Below are positions 1 through 10,770 of a DNA stretch of 64,000 nucleotides, one piece after another. The notes beneath the pieces were generated by a model. That model was not told the DNA's origin, searched no databases, and saw only the letters and a list, made by a program, of their open reading frames with translations. The DNA comes from Apostichopus japonicus (Eukaryota; Echinodermata; Holothuroidea; Aspidochirotida; Stichopodidae). Each line of letters opens with the position of its first letter. The stretch's first letter is position 1. The stretch is taken from positions 5,222,501-5,286,500 of the forward strand of contig NC_092568.1 in the NCBI RefSeq assembly GCF_037975245.1. The letters are read 5' to 3'. Both the position numbers and the translations under genes were made by a program.

Positions 1-414
1 CACAATGTCAGCTGAATGGAACGTTTAGCGTATACGGCTCTTTTACTTGAAAATGAAGGACTTATTGGGTGTGTTTTAATTTCTTTTTAACTTTTAAATT
101 AGCAACAGGGACAGGTTATGTTACCCCCTAAAGAGAATAAAATACATTATTTCTTAACCATTAGACAGACTTTTCTCAATATTTTTTTCCCGAAGTTCAG
201 TCCATCTTCAGTGGGAGTAGATGGAGAATCCTTTTGTTGTGGACGTAATGTACCTCTCCTCATCACATATTTTAGTACGACACACTGTTTCCATTCAAGT
301 TTAAAAGAATGATATTGTGATAGAAGAATGATATTGAAGAATGTTACTCGTGTTATAGAAAAACTGTTATCACAGATTTTTAAGTGACCTATTTACCTAA
401 ATGTATAAATTTTA
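1..414. other. Unannotated AT-rich DNA
   Basis: No gene, RNA or repeat can be supported here. The longest open frame is 64 codons, has no recognisable domain and no convincing splice sites. Confidence 0.5.
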
Positions 415-862
415 ACTAATGACTGAATGTTGTGAACTAATGTCTGAATGTTGTTAACTCATGTCTGAATGTTGTTATCTAATGCCCGCATGTTGTTAAC
501 TAATGTTGAGATGTTGCTATATATCCTCCGAATATTGTTAACTAATGGCTAAATGTTGTTTACTAATGTCTGAATGTTGGTAAATAATATTTGAATGTTG
601 TTAACTAATGTCGACTTTTTTTTCTGATCTAAGCTCAGAGTGTTGTAAACTAATGACGAGATGTTGTTAACTAAAGTTGAGATGTTGGTAAATAATATTT
701 GAATGTTGTTAACTAATGTCAACTTTTTTTTTCTGATCTAAGCTCAGAGTATTGTAAACTAATGACGAGATGTTGTTAACTAATGTCGAGATGTTGTTAA
801 CTAATGACGAGATGTTGTTAACTAATGTTGAGATGTTGCTATCTAATATCTGAATGTTGTCA
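415..862. repeat. Degenerate 20-21 bp minisatellite with higher-order unit
   Basis: Tandem copies of a unit like CTAATGTCTGAATGTTGTTA run through this stretch, with substitutions such as gacgag or gttgag in place of gtctga. Two copies of a T-rich interruption (TCGAC or TCAAC, then a T run, then ctgatctaagctcagag) begin near 610 and 719. They mark a higher-order repeat of about 110 bp made of several basic units. The array therefore grew at two scales. No coding role is seen. Confidence 0.85.
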
Positions 863-3800
863 GTTGTTATGTACAATACTCCAATTGATTAGCTATAACA
901 AATATAATGCTAGATCCCTCCACCCCAACCCCCCCCCCCCCTCCCAATTTACCCGGCCTATCACGTAACTGAACAGTCACGTGACAACGCGTGTCATCTG
1001 CACTCAATGTTGTCTTAATAACAGTCTTCATCAGTGTTTGTTACAATACGCAGTGGTATTACTTTAACTTGTACGCATGATCAGTTGATAGGGTTGGTAG
1101 ATTTGTAGCAGAAATTAAAACAATGTCCTAAATGTCATCGGTGACATAAACAATGTTTAAATCATACTAGTCCTCTAATCCATCTTTTTAATATGAAAAT
1201 GACAAATTTTAGCGAGCGGGTGCATCCTGTTCTTTTTACAACTGAACATTGGTTGCTTAATAAACTTCAGTTTCCCGTGAGCTTCATGACTGTGCATATG
1301 CATCCGTCCTCTGTTTTTATTTCAAGTCATATTATTTTTTAATTGGATGTAAAGTTAATCACACAAGGTATGTTTGGGAAGTGGTTTGACGTGCTGGAGT
1401 GAGAGAGTGGTAAGGGGTGGGGGGTGAGGGGTTGGTACGGTAAAGAGTGATTTCAAACTAGGGTCCGCTAGCTATATATGATGTCTCATACTGTAAAGAC
1501 CGTCTGTCAATATCTATGGTCTCGCTATACTACCGCAACTGTGTAGCTTTTATCGTCTCATGCTATATTATAACAATACAAGCTACAAACAACTTCAGCG
1601 CCGTCTTATGCATATTCCCATACTTTCGCTTTGCATAAATATTTTTCAACAATGTGAATAATCCAATCGACTCTTGTAAGTTTGTGGATTTAAATCGGAA
1701 GTGCTTGCTAATTTATATTTTAGTTTGAGTGAATTATGTACGTATGGTGTTAAAAAGGCCTCTACTTTGTCATACTTATATGTTTCATCTTCCAATGTTG
1801 TAGATGCCTGTAAGCGACGTGGACATTTACGTTTCTGCAATTGTAATACTGTCTTTATCGCAGCGTTTAGTTATTGCCCTGTGATTGGTTGACATTGAGA
1901 GGCAACATTGCCATTTATGAAGGTATACTCATACCACAATTAGGCTGGTGTTCATCCGCCTGAAAAATGATATGGTTTGTCGAGAAATTGTCCTAAGAGG
2001 ACCTGCTGAACTGAATGAGTTTTTCGTGCTTCAGTCATCGGTATGTTTTTGTGCTTGTAATTAGGGAGTAAGCAATCCACGAAGCAACCGTTGATGTGCT
2101 TATGGAGTGGGTTTAAAGAGATTTTCTGGCGACAAAGAACGGGAGACATATTCCATACTGCTAATTTAAAACCCCATCTCAATATCTTGCTCCAACTCGA
2201 GATACTGTTGATTGAGAGACTGTGTAACCTATTTTGACTGGCTATAGCCTTCAACTACTCCAGGGGGTTGTTCGGGGTCTGTGATGTCATCTGGGCATAT
2301 GTTCTTCAAAAGCTTTATTTAGGCTATTATCATCTTCTTGTTGATTTATCATTGAAACATGACATATTTTTAATGTTTGCGTCTCAGTCAAAGTTTTCTG
2401 CATAGCAAGAATGTCATCAAAAAATATCTTTATTTGTATAGAAATATTCTTTTCCTCCGGTGGATCAAAATGTTGAACAAATTTAAAAAAAGAAAGAAAA
2501 AAAAAGACATTTTCCGCTGAATTGCCCTGATGACATTAACCAAGTAATATTACAAAATATTAAAAAAAAAAATCGTATCTTCGCGATACAAACTACTATG
2601 AAGGTAGGTGTAGGCTTCCCTCACAGACGCAGAAACGATTCAGCAAGTTTGCGCGGAAATCAATTTCAGACAACAGAAAATTCTTTTCAGCAAAATCTTC
2701 CAACATATTCTACAGATTCCATTTACCGTTAGTGAAATGTAATCAAGTCTTCATTTTATCGAGGGTGGAGCTACTGTAACTGATGCTGTCACAAGTGTTT
2801 GCGGGAAAATACTTAAAATTTGCTAAGTAACCTATAAGAGAGGGTTTATTGGCATCTGCATTAATATACCGGCTTTAATATACAGAATATTAATCTAGTT
2901 TTATCCGTCTTAAAACATCATTTTTCATTGGGTTTTTTTTTGTGTACAGCAGTTCGCGTAATGTAATGAATTTTGCTTTTCAAGTGCGCGGGTGGTATTA
3001 AGCACGCAAAATCGCAATAAAACTGGAATTTCGACCATTAAACATGGATTGTTTGATCAACTTAACATTCTGTTTGCGGGAGAAGCGCCATGGAAACAGT
3101 CTTGTAAAACAGTTTAATTCTTCCATTCGTATGTATGTGGCTTTTTATTGCATACAAAAGTCTGACGTCATCAAAACTCGAGACGGCGGTCGTCTACCTC
3201 GTTATTAACATTGTTAAGCATCATACCAGATGGTATATCAAGAGAAAAATTTAGGCAAACAAACTACCGATAGGTGTGGTTACGTTTTCTTCGTAGAGTT
3301 TGGATTGCGGGAGGTTGGGGTCGCGGGTGGTTGGGATCGCGGGTGGAGGAAGGGATAATCACAATGAAAGACCGATCGTTTGCCAGGGTTTCCTAAAAAC
3401 AAGACGCTGGCTGATAATATACTAAAGACATGCGAGGAGGGACAATACATAAAGAGACCAAACAAACAACCGATTACTTTTAACTGAAATGTATTCTCAA
3501 CATCGAAATTGCTAACCAAACGTTTAACTTACATGGTTGGTACAGAAATTCTATTTTTCATAGACCCTATAGCAAAAGGCGAGGGGTTTGATAAAACTGT
3601 TTCTGTTAAGAAAATGAACCATATATACCATATAACAAACAGGATATATATATAGATAAACGGTTTTGCAATAAGACCACCCTACCCCACCCCTACCCTT
3701 CACCTTCCCCTCCCGTCCTCATATTACCCGCTTCATCCTACTCCCTCTCCCCATCATTCCTTACACGCTCTCACTCCTCTACCATGTATAGTTATGACCA

Positions 3801-4129
3801 TTTGACAATTCAAGAAACTTCATAATTTACGAACTTTTTGAAGTCATTAGAAAGGAAATCTAACACTTGCTACATTTTTTTGCACCTCATCTTAAATTGA
3901 AACAAACGTTCTCTAATATATCAACAACACGTATGACTTCATGCTCCAGAATGTCGACTTGCACGTATCTTGCTCTCTGTACCAGTATCGGTTCGGCATT
4001 CGCGACGGCATCCATATTGCTCACTGTAGAGCTGTATAGATACCGGTATATGTCGAACTCGGTATCATTTCCCCCCCCCCCCCCACCCCCACATTTGAGT
4101 TAAAATGTTGAATTGGAAGCCACCCGACG
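863..4129. other. Stretch without a supported gene
   Basis: Nothing gene-like can be supported. There is a 13-base C run at 929-941 and a 14-base C run at 4071-4084, plus a C-rich stretch at 3670-3735. A segment around 2100-2560 has short similarities to 46620-48120 (phrases near catctcaacatcttg and gctgaattg..tgatgacat), which suggests a diverged interspersed family. The 100-codon frame at 1952-2254 (minus) lies in that family and matches no family I know. Confidence 0.4.
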
Positions 4130-4226
4130 TGTAAGTTGTAATCCATAAGCCCTTGCGGGTTTTCTCCCACACTTGTGGACGCTTTAGCGTCGTAAAAATA
4201 ACTGCTGATTATTATTATTATTATTT
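4130..4226 (+). mobile_element. SINE/LINE-type 3' tail (5'-truncated)
   Basis: The segment reads like the 3' end of a retroposon: a GC-richer hairpin-like part around gacgctttagcgtcgt, followed by a short unique piece and an (ATT)n tail at about 4208-4226. Tails of this form are typical of CR1/L2-type LINEs and the SINEs that use their machinery. No tRNA-like head is visible upstream, so the copy seems 5'-truncated. The exact 5' limit is uncertain. Confidence 0.5.
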
Positions 4227-4745
4227 TTTGAAAGAACAGAGTCCAAATTAATAATCGTTTTCAGAATTTATCGCTTCTATACAAGGAATACCATCGAAGA
4301 AAACTTAAGTTTTAAGTTTCATTACTAATAAATTAATAAGAATTTTCAAAAATTAAAACACAGAATGTCAATAATTATTTGAATCTCTGCTTGATTCTGA
4401 GTTATTGTCGAACTATAACATAAAATTATTTAGACGCATTCATTAGCATTGTTTTTGTCACCAAGTTACGTTCGTTTTTATTATTAGTATTATTTTTGTC
4501 TGGTCGTAGGTAGGCCTACTACAATTGTTTTTATTAAAGTTGTGACAAAGAATGCTATCAATCTTTTTTAAATATAATATTCTTACTCCTCAAATAAAGT
4601 AGATTGTGTTTATGGGAACCATTCAATCTTTCAATTTGTTTCTTTTTTTTTCGTCTAAAGGAATGATATATTTGTAAAGCTCTGGGTAAGACTCATACTG
4701 GATGGTAATTGTACTAAACCTTTAAAACAAAATAGAACGGTTCGA
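4227..4745. other. AT-rich DNA downstream of the neuropeptide exon
   Basis: This is the 3' side of the minus-strand neuropeptide gene. Several minus-strand AATAAA hexamers (TTTATT on the plus strand, for example near 4475 and 4528) could serve as polyadenylation signals, but none can be chosen from sequence alone. No other feature is seen. Confidence 0.35.
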
Positions 4746-4751
4746 TTTATT
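4746..4751 (-). promoter_or_regulatory. Possible polyadenylation hexamer overlapping the stop codon
   Basis: AATAAA on the minus strand overlaps the TAA stop of the neuropeptide frame. It could act as a polyadenylation signal with a very short 3' UTR, or be incidental in AT-rich DNA. Confidence 0.25.
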
Positions 4752-5019
4752 TTCCGTTGCTGAACATGTCGCAAGACGCCCACGTTTGCTCCCTGCCACT
4801 TGCAACTTCTCCGCCGCATTCCTGCATGCATTGTCTGATGCTGAAGCCATTTTTAGTATATTTTGCACAGAACATACAGTCCTTCAAACATCGTGTAGTC
4901 AATGCTCTATCAGCGCCTCTCTTCTCTATTAGATCGTCATCAAAGTCGAAAGTTGGTTTGCCAAGGACCACTCCAGCGAGAAGAATCGCACTCAAGAGAC
5001 ATACCAGAAAGGAATTCAT
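4747..5019 (-). CDS. Eclosion-hormone-type neuropeptide precursor
   Basis: A complete 90-residue secreted precursor. Residues 1-20 form a signal peptide (polar start, then a Leu/Ala/Val core, probable cleavage after VVLG). Residues 21-32 are an acidic spacer with several Asp. KR at 33-34 is a dibasic convertase site, giving a mature peptide from Gly35 to Lys90. Six mature cysteines lie at 44, 48, 51, 64, 68 and 83, spaced C-x3-C-x2-C-x12-C-x3-C-x14-C. Arthropod eclosion hormones have x3, x2, x12, x3 and about x10, with disulfides C1-C5, C2-C4 and C3-C6, so only the last loop is longer here. In insects the hormone acts through a membrane guanylyl cyclase to trigger ecdysis; echinoderms carry EH-type peptides whose role is not ecdysis. 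The ATG is chosen because it starts the signal peptide and directly follows a strong splice acceptor. The coding region is one exon ending in TAA. The family call rests on cysteine spacing and precursor layout. Other cysteine-rich secreted peptides remain possible. Confidence 0.8.
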   Translation of the reverse strand: MNSFLVCLLSAILLAGVVLGKPTFDFDDDLIEKRGADRALTTRCLKDCMFCAKYTKNGFSIRQCMQECGGEVASGREQTWASCDMFSNGK

Positions 5020-5048
5020 CTAAAGGAACAAAACCAAGAAAAAAACAG
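5020..5048 (-). other. Splice acceptor directly before the neuropeptide ATG
   Basis: On the minus strand a T-rich tract (cttggttttgttcctttag) ends in AG immediately before the ATG. This is a good 3' splice site and implies a non-coding first exon further upstream, at higher coordinates, with an intron in the 5' UTR. The first exon and promoter could not be located. Confidence 0.6.
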
Positions 5049-5077
5049 AGAACAATTATATGATTTGATAATAGCAT

Positions 5078-5187
5078 GATGATAGCATGATAACAGCATG
5101 ATAATAGCATGATAACAGCATGATGATAGCATGATAATAGCATGATAATAGCATGATAATAGCATGATAATAGCATGATGATAGCAT
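5078..5187. repeat. ATAGCATGAT-type minisatellite
   Basis: About eleven copies of a 10-bp unit (ATAGCATGAT, with variants ACAGCATGAT and GATAGCATGA). It lies 60-170 bases upstream of the neuropeptide ATG, inside the inferred 5' intron. Open frames across it in several phases (YHHAIIMLLSC-type) are repeat translations. Confidence 0.9.
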
Positions 5188-5195
5188 CTATCAAT

Positions 5196-5417
5196 CAGGC
5201 GAGGATCCAGAGGGTGCATGAGGGAATGTAGCACCTACCCTTTTTCAACTTGACACAAAACTTCAAAAGTATTTTTTTTACTAATTTATTTCTTTTTTTC
5301 TGGGGAAACTAGTTCAGACCCCCCCCCCCACACCTACTGCTCCCCTACATTGAGAGTCGGTTTCGACGACCATGGGGCCATGAATCCCCTTTTTTTATAA
5401 TCCTGGATCCGCCCCTG
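5196..5417. mobile_element. Candidate hAT-like MITE, about 220 bp
   Basis: The left end CAGGCGAGGATCCAG and the reverse complement of the right end, CAGGGGCGGATCCAGGAT, form terminal inverted repeats. Ends like this occur widely on hAT-type MITEs. The interior is non-coding and has an 11-base C run at 5319-5329. No clear 8-bp target duplication is left (flanks ctatcaat and ataatttc), so the copy is probably old. It lies in the region upstream of the neuropeptide exon. Confidence 0.6.
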
Positions 5418-5873
5418 ATAATTTCCTCTAGATTTTAGAGACTCTTTACCGCAGACTATTTAGATAGTGGTTGTTCCCTCTTCTACGCGTATTTATGATA
5501 CAGCGACAGTGGGTGGGGTGGGGTAGGGGGTGGGGGGTGAACAATCCATTAAAGCAGCAATCCTCATACTTTTAAAGTTTTAACCCCACGACCCAGGATC
5601 TTCTATGAGGACCGAGGCGAGACCCACCAGGCCCCCTTGCAACCCGTATAGAATCGATGCTTAACATACTAAATGAAAGCTATAGCTTTGACTATGTATA
5701 CTTGATGTAAAATCGGAATCTTAATCGATCACCGCCGGCTAGCTTGAAAGACTAAAGATAAAGATGTCGATGGCTGAAACACCCTCTCGACCCAACGACA
5801 ATATTCGCGACCCAATTATTGGGACGCGCCCGTAGTCTGCGGCACGTCACCACATTGGAAAGCTCAGTACTCA
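5418..5873. other. Stretch between two transposons
   Basis: No gene is seen. A G-rich run at about 5508-5540 (GGGGTGGGGTAGGGGGTGGG-like) could form a G-quadruplex on the plus strand. The rest is ordinary AT-rich sequence. Confidence 0.4.
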
Positions 5874-5881
5874 ACGCAAGA

Positions 5882-6486
5882 GGTGACATCCCTATGTTCC
5901 GACGTCTCTATGTTCCGACGTCTCTATGTTCCGACAAAAAGAACAAATTCGGAGCAATTTTTTTTTATCCAAAAATTTCTTTCTACCAAGAAAACTAGTT
6001 TTGTAACCCCAATTTTTTAGGACCAATTTTTTTGGGGGACTCAAATTTTTTGGACCTAAACTTTTTCGGACCCAATGTTTTTGGGGGACTCAATTTTTTT
6101 GGACCCCCATTTTTTCGGACCAAATTTTTGTTGGGGTACTTAATTTTGGTCCCAAAAAATTTTGGTCCAAAATAAATTTTGGTCCGAACAAATTTGGTCA
6201 GAAAACATGTTGGTCACAAAAAATGTTGGTTCCAAAAAAATTGGGTCCAAAAAATTATTAGTCCAAAAAAATCTTGGTCCCAAAAAATTCGGATCGAAAA
6301 AATCTTGCTCAAAAAAAATATGAGTCCGAATATATTGTCGGAACATAGAGACGTCGGAACATAGAGACGTCGGAACATAGAGACGTCGGAACATAGAGAC
6401 GTCGGAACATTGAGACGTCGGAACATAGAGACGTCGGAACATAGAGACGTCGGAACATAGAGACGTCGGAACATAGAGATGTAACC
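5882..6486. mobile_element. Foldback-type transposon with tandem-repeat arms and 8-bp target duplication
   Basis: A complete inverted-repeat element of 605 bp. It starts GGTGACATCCCTATGTTCC and its reverse-complemented end is GGTTACATCTCTATGTTCC. ACGCAAGA is repeated perfectly at 5874-5881 and 6487-6494, an 8-bp target-site duplication. Each arm has an outer tandem array of a 16-bp unit (about 2.7 copies at left, nine at right) and an inner set of degenerate 16-18 bp units like TTGGTCCAAAAAAAT. The symmetry centre is near 6140. No transposase is encoded. The design recalls Drosophila Foldback elements, whose long inverted ends are also tandem arrays, but the sequence and target length do not place it in a named superfamily. 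Its position is about 860 bases upstream of the neuropeptide ATG. Confidence 0.85.
6337..6480. repeat. Nine copies of a 16-bp unit in the right arm of the foldback element
   Basis: The unit GTCGGAACATAGAGAC is repeated nine times almost perfectly; one copy has cattgag for catagag and the last ends in gat. Every junction makes the palindrome GACGTC. The same unit in reverse complement sits at 5892-5935. Minus-strand frames of 66-100 codons here (SMFRRLYVPTSLCSDV repeats) are artefacts. Confidence 0.95.
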
Positions 6487-6494
6487 ACGCAAGA

Positions 6495-8123
6495 ATCTCG
6501 CAGACGACTCACCGGGCTGTATTAGTACTGCTACATCACCGGGAGAGGGAAGACGTGTGGGGAGGTGTTTCTCACCTTCGTCGCCCCCCCCCCCCCGAAC
6601 TTCACTGATCTAACCTATACACAATCGCCATGTAAGAACTTTGTCCTGTCGTATTTTTACTTTCATCAAAAGAAAAGTACTTTGCAAGTGAGCAAATCTA
6701 CATCGCGACAACGGAAATCAACGTGAGATTAAAAGTCTTAAGAACCAAAGGTACGAACGGACACATAATCTGGGTCATCAGGCAGTAAATTGTAATTGCG
6801 CCCTCTGTTACAAACGGATTAACCACCGTATTTGTGAATATTTTGAAGGTCATCATTTCTTCTTTTGGATTTTGCCAAATAAATATAGACAGTTGCAAAG
6901 CAATAACTTTGTGTTGAGACTATAGCCTTGTGGCTGAAATGACCTACGGCTCTGTGCTTTGATATGAAGCGACCGTTCTAATCTGTTTGTTATTAAAATA
7001 ACTCAACTGATTGAAATTATGGGAAACATTCACTGTTTCCTTCTGTCCCCTTTGTATAACTCAAACAAAGATGGACGGATAGAAGTCTGTGATCAATGTT
7101 TCAGTAAGTCCTGGAATATGCAGGAAGTTGATGGCTCCAAGATTTGCAGTTTCGTAGCACCCACCATGGCATTTTCGATCCTGTGGATAACACCTGGTTG
7201 AAGACATGGTGCATTTAATTTTGGAAGAGGGGAGGAAAGGGGGGGGGGGGGAGAGAGTAGGTGTCATATTCTTCGACGCCACTGAACGAAGTTGTATTTT
7301 GCAGCGGCATGTTGAGACTGGTTGTAACTTTACACTGTTAAAAATGGTATACAAATGTTAACTATGTGGTTTTCGACACATATAAATGAATTTTCTGCCG
7401 AATTATTTAAAGAATAAAAGCGCCTTTAAAAAAAAAAAAAAAAACCAGAAAAATGCTGAGAGAATGGTCGGGGAAAGGAGATACGGTGGTTTGGTGGGTG
7501 AGTCCCTTGTTTTCAATTTATTCCATTTTATGAATGCCTTGACTGTATATCATAAAAGATATACTGCACAAGGTCTTGTTTTTCGCTATAATTTAGTGTT
7601 GCTTTTAGCGGTTGCAATTCTTGTACTTGTAAAACTGTCAAAATTAATCCACGTTTACATCATCTTATCCGTCAAAATGTATTAAGCCTACCTCATATCT
7701 ATAGTGCTTAAAGAAAAAGCTTTCCAATTCGGATTGGACAATTTATGAGTCGTCTTATATGAGGATAAATATTTCAGATAAATAAACGCTGACTTTAGAA
7801 TATCTAACAGACATTTATCTTCTTCTTCTTCTGAACAACCGATTCTAGATTGTGTCAAATGAGCAATTTCGGGTAACATTATAGGCCGAGAGGCTACGCT
7901 CCACGCTGTAATCCCTACATATATATTATATCGTAGTTTTATTATAAATTTATGAAACGACGGATTTTTTTAAAACTCAGTAAGGAAACTTTATATGCCA
8001 ATATATGTCCTCCTGAAATAAATAACAAGCTGTTGCAATGTCAAAAAAATAATTCCTTTAATAGAAGGGTGGACTACTTTCAAATATTAGCTGTAAACAA
8101 TAACCAGCTGCTATAACTTTCAA
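6495..8123. other. Stretch without a supported gene
   Basis: A 13-base C run lies at 6584-6596 and a G-rich tract at about 7232-7243. The sequence ttcgacgccactg near 7273 resembles the right end of a hAT-like MITE, but no partner end or duplication was found. The 99-codon plus frame at 7386-7685 begins with a poly-Lys run from an A tract and has a leucine-rich end; it matches nothing I recognise. Confidence 0.4.
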
Positions 8124-8443
8124 AGAACAACACTGAATTGAAAAGCACAACACTGAATTGAAAAGCACAACACTGAATTGAAACGCACAACACTGAATTG
8201 AAAAGCACAACACTGAACTGAAAAGCACACCACTGAATTGAAACGCACAACACTGAATTGAAACGCACAACACTGAATTGTAAAGCACACCACTGAATTA
8301 AAAAGCACAACACTGAATTGAAAAGCACACCACTGAATTCAAAAGCACAACACTGAATTGAAAAGCACAACACTGAATTTGAAAAGCACAACACTGGATT
8401 GAAAAGCACAACACTGAATTGAAACGCACGACGCTGAATTTGA
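8124..8443. repeat. 20-bp minisatellite, about 16 copies
   Basis: Tandem copies of AAAAGCACAACACTGAATTG, with repeated variants AAAC for AAAA and ACACC for ACAAC, and one single-base insertion near 8379. The variants recur along the array rather than being private to one copy, which suggests exchange between units. Minus-strand frames up to 109 codons (CAFQFSVV repeats) are repeat translations. Confidence 0.95.
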
Positions 8444-10520
8444 AGAGTGTATGATCTGGTAGTATATTACATTGTGCAAGTATAACGTCAGCTTTTATAT
8501 TGATTATTTTTTTAATTATTTGAATTGCAACGGCAGATGGATTTGGCACCATGAAGCATGTGTGTAAATTTACAGGGGGGGGGGGGGTGGAGGGAGGTAT
8601 GCACTTCGAACCCTTCCCTTTCCATCAAATTTTGTGGTTTGGAGTCGTTATTAAAAGTAATAAAAGACCTATTCCCCGTTGGATCGCTATTAATGTGTTT
8701 TATTAACTAACCTTTATATCACCAAACATGAACAAGCACATCGGTAAAGGTTTTTTCCCCTTCCTCAAAACACGTTGCCGTAGCTTTAAAAGCCGTCTGG
8801 CGGGGAGTATAATACTTAAATGTGGTCGACATCCCCCTGCAGTACTTAAACCCATCCATAAGGGAAGAGGGTGGGAGAGGGGCGGATACTTATAACTATG
8901 GGAACCGAGCACATCATGCAATGGCGTATATAGGCTACATCAAATATTGCCTTTAGTTTATGTTGGATTTCGTGTATATAAAGATTATATGTGAAAAGGA
9001 GTCTTATGATGGGAAAGAACCTTGAATGCCATGTTCCTCGAGGATACTTGTGTAGACGGTTTTATGTGGGGTGGTGGGTGGGGGTGGGGTAACACAAGGT
9101 TGCACACACGGGGTGCAGACTTTGGGCTTATAGTCAATATGATATGTATGTTAGAGACGAGGTACCACCGTTAATCCGTCACTGAGATTTCAGTTAAAAG
9201 GCTTGGATGTTGGTTATAAGCTGCATAACATAGCATGGATACTATACAATTAGATACAACCCCTTATATGTTACATCACCAAAGAAATTATTTTAACGTT
9301 CCTTAGATTCTACAATTCTTTTTAACATTTGTATGTAAAACAAGAAAAGAGTTAATTCATCGTTTCCCTAATGGTTTGTTTGTCAATGGAAGTTTACTCC
9401 CTTTGGGAATAAGTATACAAAGGAAATACATCTAACCTTTAAAAAAAAGGCCTTGAAGTTTAATGGGATTGAAGACTATCGCTATAACGTAGCTTGTAAG
9501 ACCTTCATTCGCAAAACAATGCCATTGGCTAGTTTTTAGCCACTGGCAATCCTATTAGTTTCATTCTTAGTTTTAACTTCCGTATTTCTACTTTCTATAT
9601 ATACTTGGTTATTTGTTTATTCATTTCCTAACACCATCTTCGAGTATTTGAACTTTTGATTCATAAAGTACATTTACAATCAAATCACAGTTTATTCAGT
9701 ACTTTTCAGACAAGAAATGAAATAAAATGCAAAAAAAAAAAATGGAAAGAAAAAGAATAATAATAATACGTAACTTTCTTTTCTATTGGTTGATTCTGAA
9801 TTGCGAAACAAACTATGAAGTTGGATTCCATATCAAATAGAATTTTAATATTTTAATAATTTTAATAAATTTTCCTTTGTTTGTACAATAATGTGGATAA
9901 TCATGTTTTATGCATACCGTATTATGTATTTTACAGAAACGTCATATTTCATATTTCATCCAGAAACATCCCCACCCATCATTCATTATACGTCTGTTTT
10001 AGAGATATAAATTATGTCACGCATCAAATGAAAATTTTCATATCAAACTAAATGATTTATTTCATAACATAATGAAAATCACTTCCATATGTTTGTGGTT
10101 CATTGACATATCCAGGGTTAATAAGAACTGGAGTTCTTAAGTTATACGCGTTTCCATCAATTCTGTTCCGGTAAATTTATAAAATTTATTAAATTATAAG
10201 AAAGAAGGTAATAAATGGGGGAAATCGTCATTTTGGATTTTAAAAGCTGGAGCGCTAAATCATCTACGATGCGAGAGAGGCTAGCCGGGGCTGACTCTAT
10301 CAAGTACCAGTTTTCAGGAGTATAGGCCCATATTTATATCGATTCCAGTTGAGACCGAAATGCGATATTTCAACTTAAACAATTGTCAAAAACATGGTAG
10401 AATGATTGAAAATATCTGCAAATCACCTTAAAGATAAAAGGCTTAATCGGCAGGAATGAGTTAATGTATGTGCAGCCAATGATAAGATTAAAATTGTTAC
10501 CTACATTGGTTAAAGTTTAC
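8444..10520. other. Stretch without a supported gene
   Basis: A 13-base G run lies at 8575-8587 and a G-rich stretch at 9065-9090. The rest is ordinary AT-rich DNA with no open frame above 84 codons that is not repeat-derived. Confidence 0.4.
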
Positions 10521-10770
10521 ACTTTGTATGTATTTATGTATTTTAGATCCTCCTGCAAGCAGGAACTCGCGTAGAAGCCCCATTGGCTTATCAAAGCCGC
10601 AAGCTGACCGAAGTCAGTCTCTTAGATTCATATTGAACGTCCATTATGAATTGTCAATTGTCAACAACTGTGTAACTGGACGACAAACATTAATCTTGGA
10701 GTGACTCGAACTCGGGACCTTATGATTGTAAGGCAGCGAGCTAACACTCCTAACCACCGAGCCTACACAC
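10521..10770 (-). mobile_element. tRNA-derived SINE
   Basis: Read on the minus strand, the head has tRNA-like promoter boxes: an A-box-like stretch (TAGGCTCGGTGGTTAGG, 10749-10765) and a B box GAGTTCGAGTC (10703-10713). A body of about 150 bp follows, ending in a hairpin-like CCTGCTTGCAGG and an ATACATAAATACATAC tail near 10525-10550. This head, body and simple tail is the usual SINE layout. A target duplication was not clear. It is not a functional tRNA, because cloverleaf arms and an anticodon loop do not fit the head. Confidence 0.75.

Noticed and set aside
1952-2254. 100-codon minus frame as a gene
   Set aside because: It resembles sequence near 46.6 kb and 48.1 kb in short phrases, which fits an old repeat better than a gene; no domain is recognised.
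5508-5540. G-quadruplex as a regulatory element of the hormone gene
   Set aside because: G-rich tracts are common throughout the window and none shows a specific link to a start site.
6337-6480. CRISPR-like array
   Set aside because: Repeats are contiguous with no spacers, and the sequence is eukaryotic.
6140-6512. Repeat protein of SMFRRLYVPTSLCSDV type
   Set aside because: Lies wholly within the arm of the foldback element; the frame is open only because the 16-bp unit lacks stops in that strand.
7265-7290. hAT-like right end cgacgccactg
   Set aside because: No matching left end or 8-bp duplication could be found.
8058-8552. Cysteine- and phenylalanine-rich repeat proteins
   Set aside because: Translations of the 20-bp minisatellite in different phases.
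10690-10770. tRNA gene
   Set aside because: A and B boxes are present, but the cloverleaf does not close and the sequence continues into a SINE body and tail.
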